This document shows positions 61,601 through 64,000 of a DNA stretch of 64,000 bases, in pieces. Where the stretch lies: assembly GCA_903813345.2 (NCBI GenBank), contig CAIIXF020000012.1, positions 34,052,572 through 34,116,571 of the forward strand, in the 5' to 3' direction. The DNA comes from Owenia fusiformis (Eukaryota; Annelida; Polychaeta; Sabellida; Oweniidae). The position numbers and the translations under genes were made by a program. A model generated the notes under the pieces. It was not told where the DNA came from and made no database searches. It saw only the letters and a program-made list of their open reading frames with translations. The first letter of the stretch is position 1. Each line of letters opens with the position of its first letter.

Positions 61601-64000
61601 GAACCACCAGCCTTCAACTATGATGTTAACATGAGTAGAGAGAAGATCTCCCTTTGGATCGGGCTTTGTGGAAATGGGACACTCATCGGACCATGTTTCT
61701 TCAATGGCAACCTAAACGGAGAAGATTTCCTAAGAATGATCAACGATGAAATTGTAACAGAGCTGCAGGAGCACAACAGCAATGGGGTGGTGTATTCAGA
61801 AGACTGTGGTGGGCCCAGGACGGTGCTCCTCCTCATTGTCGGATTATCGTTCGGGACAGATTAAGGGCGCTGTTCAACGAAAGAGTGATTGCCTTGAACC
61901 ACGAGATTGAGTGGCCACTGAGATCCCCAGACCTGACACCCTGCGACTTCTTCCTTTGGGGTTATCTCAAGGGTAAAGTCTTCACAACACCACCAAGAGA
62001 CGTTGATGATCTAAGGGCCAGGATTGTCGCAGCAGTGGAGGATCTAAGGGGACAGAGAGACATCATCAGGGATGCAGTACGTGCGATGAGATCAAGGGCA
62101 GACATTTGCATTGAAAGGAATGGGGGTCATATTGAATCAATATATTGAATGGACATTGGGATTTAAAAGGGGTGTTAAATATGATATGTTTAATTTTAAT
62201 TGGAATAAATGAGTAAATGAGTGATATCCTGATGTTTGTTGTTACTTATCACTTTGTTATGATGATGAAATTGACTTGGCTGAAAGTGGTACAAACTCAT
62301 TTCTGACATGGTCACTTAAATCCCTTATAACTCAGTCATCCGTGAAGGAAAATAGACAACTTTGGTATCATAAGAAAAAGGACATCATAATGTATCAGAT
62401 GGTAGCTGTATAATGCTGTAACCTGTATAATAGATAAATTATTACAACAAGTCATATTTAAACAGTGACATCGCCTCTTTAGTCTTCTATGTACATTAGA
62501 TGATAAAATGGTAGTTTAAACTGTTCTACAATGAATTGTAAAATACCAAGACCAAAAAAACAGACAGTCTCTTGACTCATTTTGAACCTTGAATCATTGT
62601 GAGAGTTAAAATCTGTTTTTTCTTACCTTTATCTTCACCGCCTCTATCATCGTTACTGGTCACCTTTACATCATCAATCGCAAAGTCTGAAGAGTAACGT
62701 TTTAGACCTGCCGAAAGTTTCACTTTAAATAATACTGATGTCGTACCGCTGGGTAATTGTTCTGTTACTTCAGTCCAGTCGGAGATACTTTGGTCTACTT
62801 TACCTTTATAGAATCAAACGAAAATTCATGAAGTATTTAAATTTACATGTTATCACCAAAGGGCATGATGATGTCAATAGAAAGACATTTGTTTGAGATA
62901 GACATTATCAATCTTTTGATTGCCGTTTTCATAAAAATAAGATGGCAAAGAGTCCAAAATAGTCTCAAAAATTACGTGTAATGGCTACAGACAAATCATT
63001 TGTGGATCTAATTACCAAGAAACCATACCCTGCGTGCAGAGTCTAGTTAAACTACGAAGCTCTCTTTTAAGAAGTGAAGTCAAACGAATGCAAAGGGTAA
63101 AGAAACCAAGAATTTAAACAGGCGAGACAGAGACCACGTCATTTCTTTACCATGAAATATGAATACTTGGCTGCCAGATGGCTGGGCTGTAACAGTGAAG
63201 ATTCCCATATTTTCACCCATGGCATGGTAAAGGAAGCGCAGAGTTTTTGTTCCGCTACTATAAAACTTCGGAGTCTCTATCACTGCCGTGGCATTATCTG
63301 GAGCTGGATTCGAAGCTTCCACATAGACGAACGTATCTACAGGTATATTTAAATGACTTTGATGTAACATTATTTCAATGTTGCATACACGCATGTAGAG
63401 ATAGATTCAATATATCCTCTGGGCCAAAATACTGTTCTATGATCAATATATCGTTGTTTTAATTGTGTTTAACCTCTTGAATCCCAGGCTCTAAAATCGG
63501 TTGAAACCAGAGAATTTTTCATTTTTGCAACCTTTTGAGATTTTCTATCTATTCAACTTTAGATGCTCAACCTAGTACAATGAGATGGCAGAGATCATTT
63601 CTACACATTTCAAAAAACAATTTTAGGTAAATTTGATGAAAATTGTTCAAATAAGAGCAATTTTAGTGAAAAGTTTTAAGACAGATTTTCTCGTCAATCT
63701 GGGTTTCAAGGTCATTTCTGAGATGACGAGAAATTCGTCACACATGGAAGTCAAGAGGTTAATCAAAAATCGATTTCGATCAAGATATTGATTATAATAT
63801 TTTAGCAAAATATTGAATTGTCCCCTATGTATCTACTTATAACAAGTTAAACATCTTCATCGAAATACTCATACTCACTTCCACTATTACCCCCATATAA
63901 GGGACCAGTTCCAATAGATGGTGTTTTGCCATCCGTGTTCCTTACCCAATCAATGTCGTCGTTTGAATATTGGAAGAACCCACACAAATCACTAGCAAAA
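55432..64000 (-). CDS. multi-MAM / TSP1 extracellular protein, 3' part (continues off right edge)
   Basis: Exons (minus order): 63879-64000 (cut by the window), 63151-63336, 62627-62803 (first MAM), 60492-60638, 57964-58164, 55797-55967 (second MAM), 55432-55607 (TSP1 and TAG). All introns are phase 1 with AG/GT ends. The first MAM reads FASDLCGFFQYSNDDIDWVR, NTFVYVEAS, TLRFLYHAMGENMGIFTVTA, YSSDFAIDDVKVT. The second reads NCNFDAINLCGFVQRHDDQR, DTFMFVEAS, YYHAFGQQLGILKVTA, YSSDFAIDDVNVT. The TSP1 repeat reads CVWSTWTRWTYGSCSTTC. There is no membrane segment before the stop, so it is probably secreted or matrix-bound. MAM domains mediate adhesion and dimerisation in receptors and astacin proteases; the N-terminal domains that would name this protein are outside the window. 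Confidence 0.85.
55732..55805. repeat. 37-bp tandem duplication including a 5' splice site
   Basis: The donor region TCTTACCTT is present twice (55754-55762 and 55791-55799). The outer exon end at 55797 keeps frame; a second donor 37 nt further on would shift it. B1 has one copy. Confidence 0.85.
56428..56630. repeat. 25-bp minisatellite, 8 copies
   Basis: Unit CACCACTCACTAACTTTTCA + AATAA. From copy 3 on, units with CTTATCAA alternate with CTTTTCAA, so the array grew by 50-bp steps. Confidence 0.92.
56631..57963. other. intron repeats colinear with 30062-32709
   Basis: Contains the AAATGGCCGCCATTTT repeat (56995-57600), shorter than in B1, and the empty site of the 1081-bp mariner near 57905. 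No exon. Confidence 0.6.
58217..59279. mobile_element. 1.06-kb inverted-repeat element
   Basis: TA at 58215-58216 and 59280-59281; ends GACCATGGTATGA and, reversed, GTCCATGGTATGA, with similarity to about 75 bp inward (ACGCAATATAGTGCGGC / ACACAATATAGTGCAGC). No transposase. B1 near 32960 is empty. Confidence 0.75.
59160..59550. repeat. about 200-bp tandem duplication
   Basis: CAGCAAACGGCATTT.AATAG through TTTTAGTAGAC.TA ... CCCGCC.AGTATAC is present twice. It includes the right end of the 58217-59279 element plus flank, so the duplication followed the insertion. Confidence 0.8.
59612..60242. mobile_element. inverted-repeat element (GTGGATTGGATCGAGTG family), copy 2
   Basis: Inverted ends with AAATGTGGATTGGATCGAGT and TGTAAAAGGTGG, matching 17331-18066. 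B1 near 33105 (CTCTGGTTTCTTGAATGTCC) is empty. Confidence 0.8.
60798..62410 (+). mobile_element. mariner/Tc1-type transposon, nearly intact transposase
   Basis: Left end CAGTGTGTCACAAAAAAAG after TA (60796-60797). Inner inverted repeats 60872-60990 and 62290-62409 share CAGCTACCATC and TATGATGTCCTTTTTCTTAT. The outer 75 bp of the right end are missing. Inserted in the intron between the two MAM domains. Confidence 0.85.
61130..62148 (+). pseudogene. mariner-type transposase (few frameshifts)
   Basis: N-terminal helix-turn-helix in one frame (QVADQFRVRFPDRNVPAKST, IWKNIKKYQREGTS, RSGRRRTARSDEHIR). The middle is in a second frame (VIGDEASFFMNGRVNTQNVR, KISLWIGLCGNGTLIGPCFF). The catalytic end is AQDGAPPHCR, IEWPLRSPDLTPCDFFLWGY and ERNGGHIESIY. 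The DEA...QDGAPPH...SPDLTP signature gives two catalytic Asp residues and the third acidic position. At least two frameshifts (near 61380 and 61790) break it. The domain layout is that of the DUF4817/DDE_3-type group. Confidence 0.85.
63026..63102 (-). repeat. short dispersed element (TACCCTTTGCATTCG family), copy 4
   Basis: Reverse complement reads TACCCTTTGCATTCGTTTGA ... CTCTGCACGCAGGGTA. Lies in the intron between MAM exons 62627-62803 and 63151-63336. Confidence 0.7.

Overview
The window looks like AT-rich nuclear DNA from a marine invertebrate. Genes are split by GT-AG introns, extracellular modules (MAM, thrombospondin type 1) are coded one part per exon, two sulfotransferase genes have no introns, and there are many Tc1/mariner-type, piggyBac-like and Helitron-like elements. 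A hemichordate or other invertebrate deuterostome would fit, but the species cannot be fixed from sequence alone. Most of the coding content is split into short exons; I joined exons by splice signals, matching phase and protein family.

Layout. (1) 1.4-9.0 kb, minus strand: a complete phytanoyl-CoA dioxygenase-family gene (seven coding exons, 303 codons) with two possible first coding exons and a 2.3-kb satellite in its first intron. (2) 9.7-11.0 kb, minus: an intronless heparan sulfate/uronyl 2-O-sulfotransferase-like gene. (3) 11.6-12.8 kb: a palindromic TTAA element and a small TA element. (4) 14.0-24.75 kb: segment A, an extra copy of the last exon of a receptor guanylate cyclase plus a small secreted-protein gene, broken up by a decayed mariner, a 0.73-kb inverted-repeat element and a 5.5-kb foldback array. 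(5) 25.8-33.6 kb, minus: segment B1, the last MAM domain plus a TSP1 exon, carrying a dead Tc1 and an internally deleted mariner. (6) 34.1-37.3 kb, plus: the 3' seven exons of a receptor guanylate cyclase (end of the kinase-homology domain, dimerisation helix, cyclase domain, long tail). (7) 38.0-39.3 kb, minus: the second secreted-protein gene. Parts 6-7 include the sister of segment A. (8) 40.6-41.6 kb, minus: a second intronless sulfotransferase-like ORF with one in-frame TGA. (9) 43.1-46.2 kb: an inverted-repeat-flanked region with a minisatellite. (10) 46.5-52.6 kb: three adjacent Helitron-like elements packed with AGGTCA motifs. (11) 53.7-64 kb, minus: segment B2, the sister of B1, as the 3' part of a gene with at least two MAM domains and a final TSP1 repeat that runs off the right edge.

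The main theme is two pairs of duplicated segments (A/A' and B1/B2). Each copy has gained different mobile elements, so the sister copy gives the empty site and shows the element ends. The clearest unexplained structures are the 5.5-kb foldback array at 19.1-24.65 kb, the secreted-protein family next to the cyclase tail exon in both copies, and the 90-bp tandem duplication that gives a cyclase exon two in-frame 3' splice sites.
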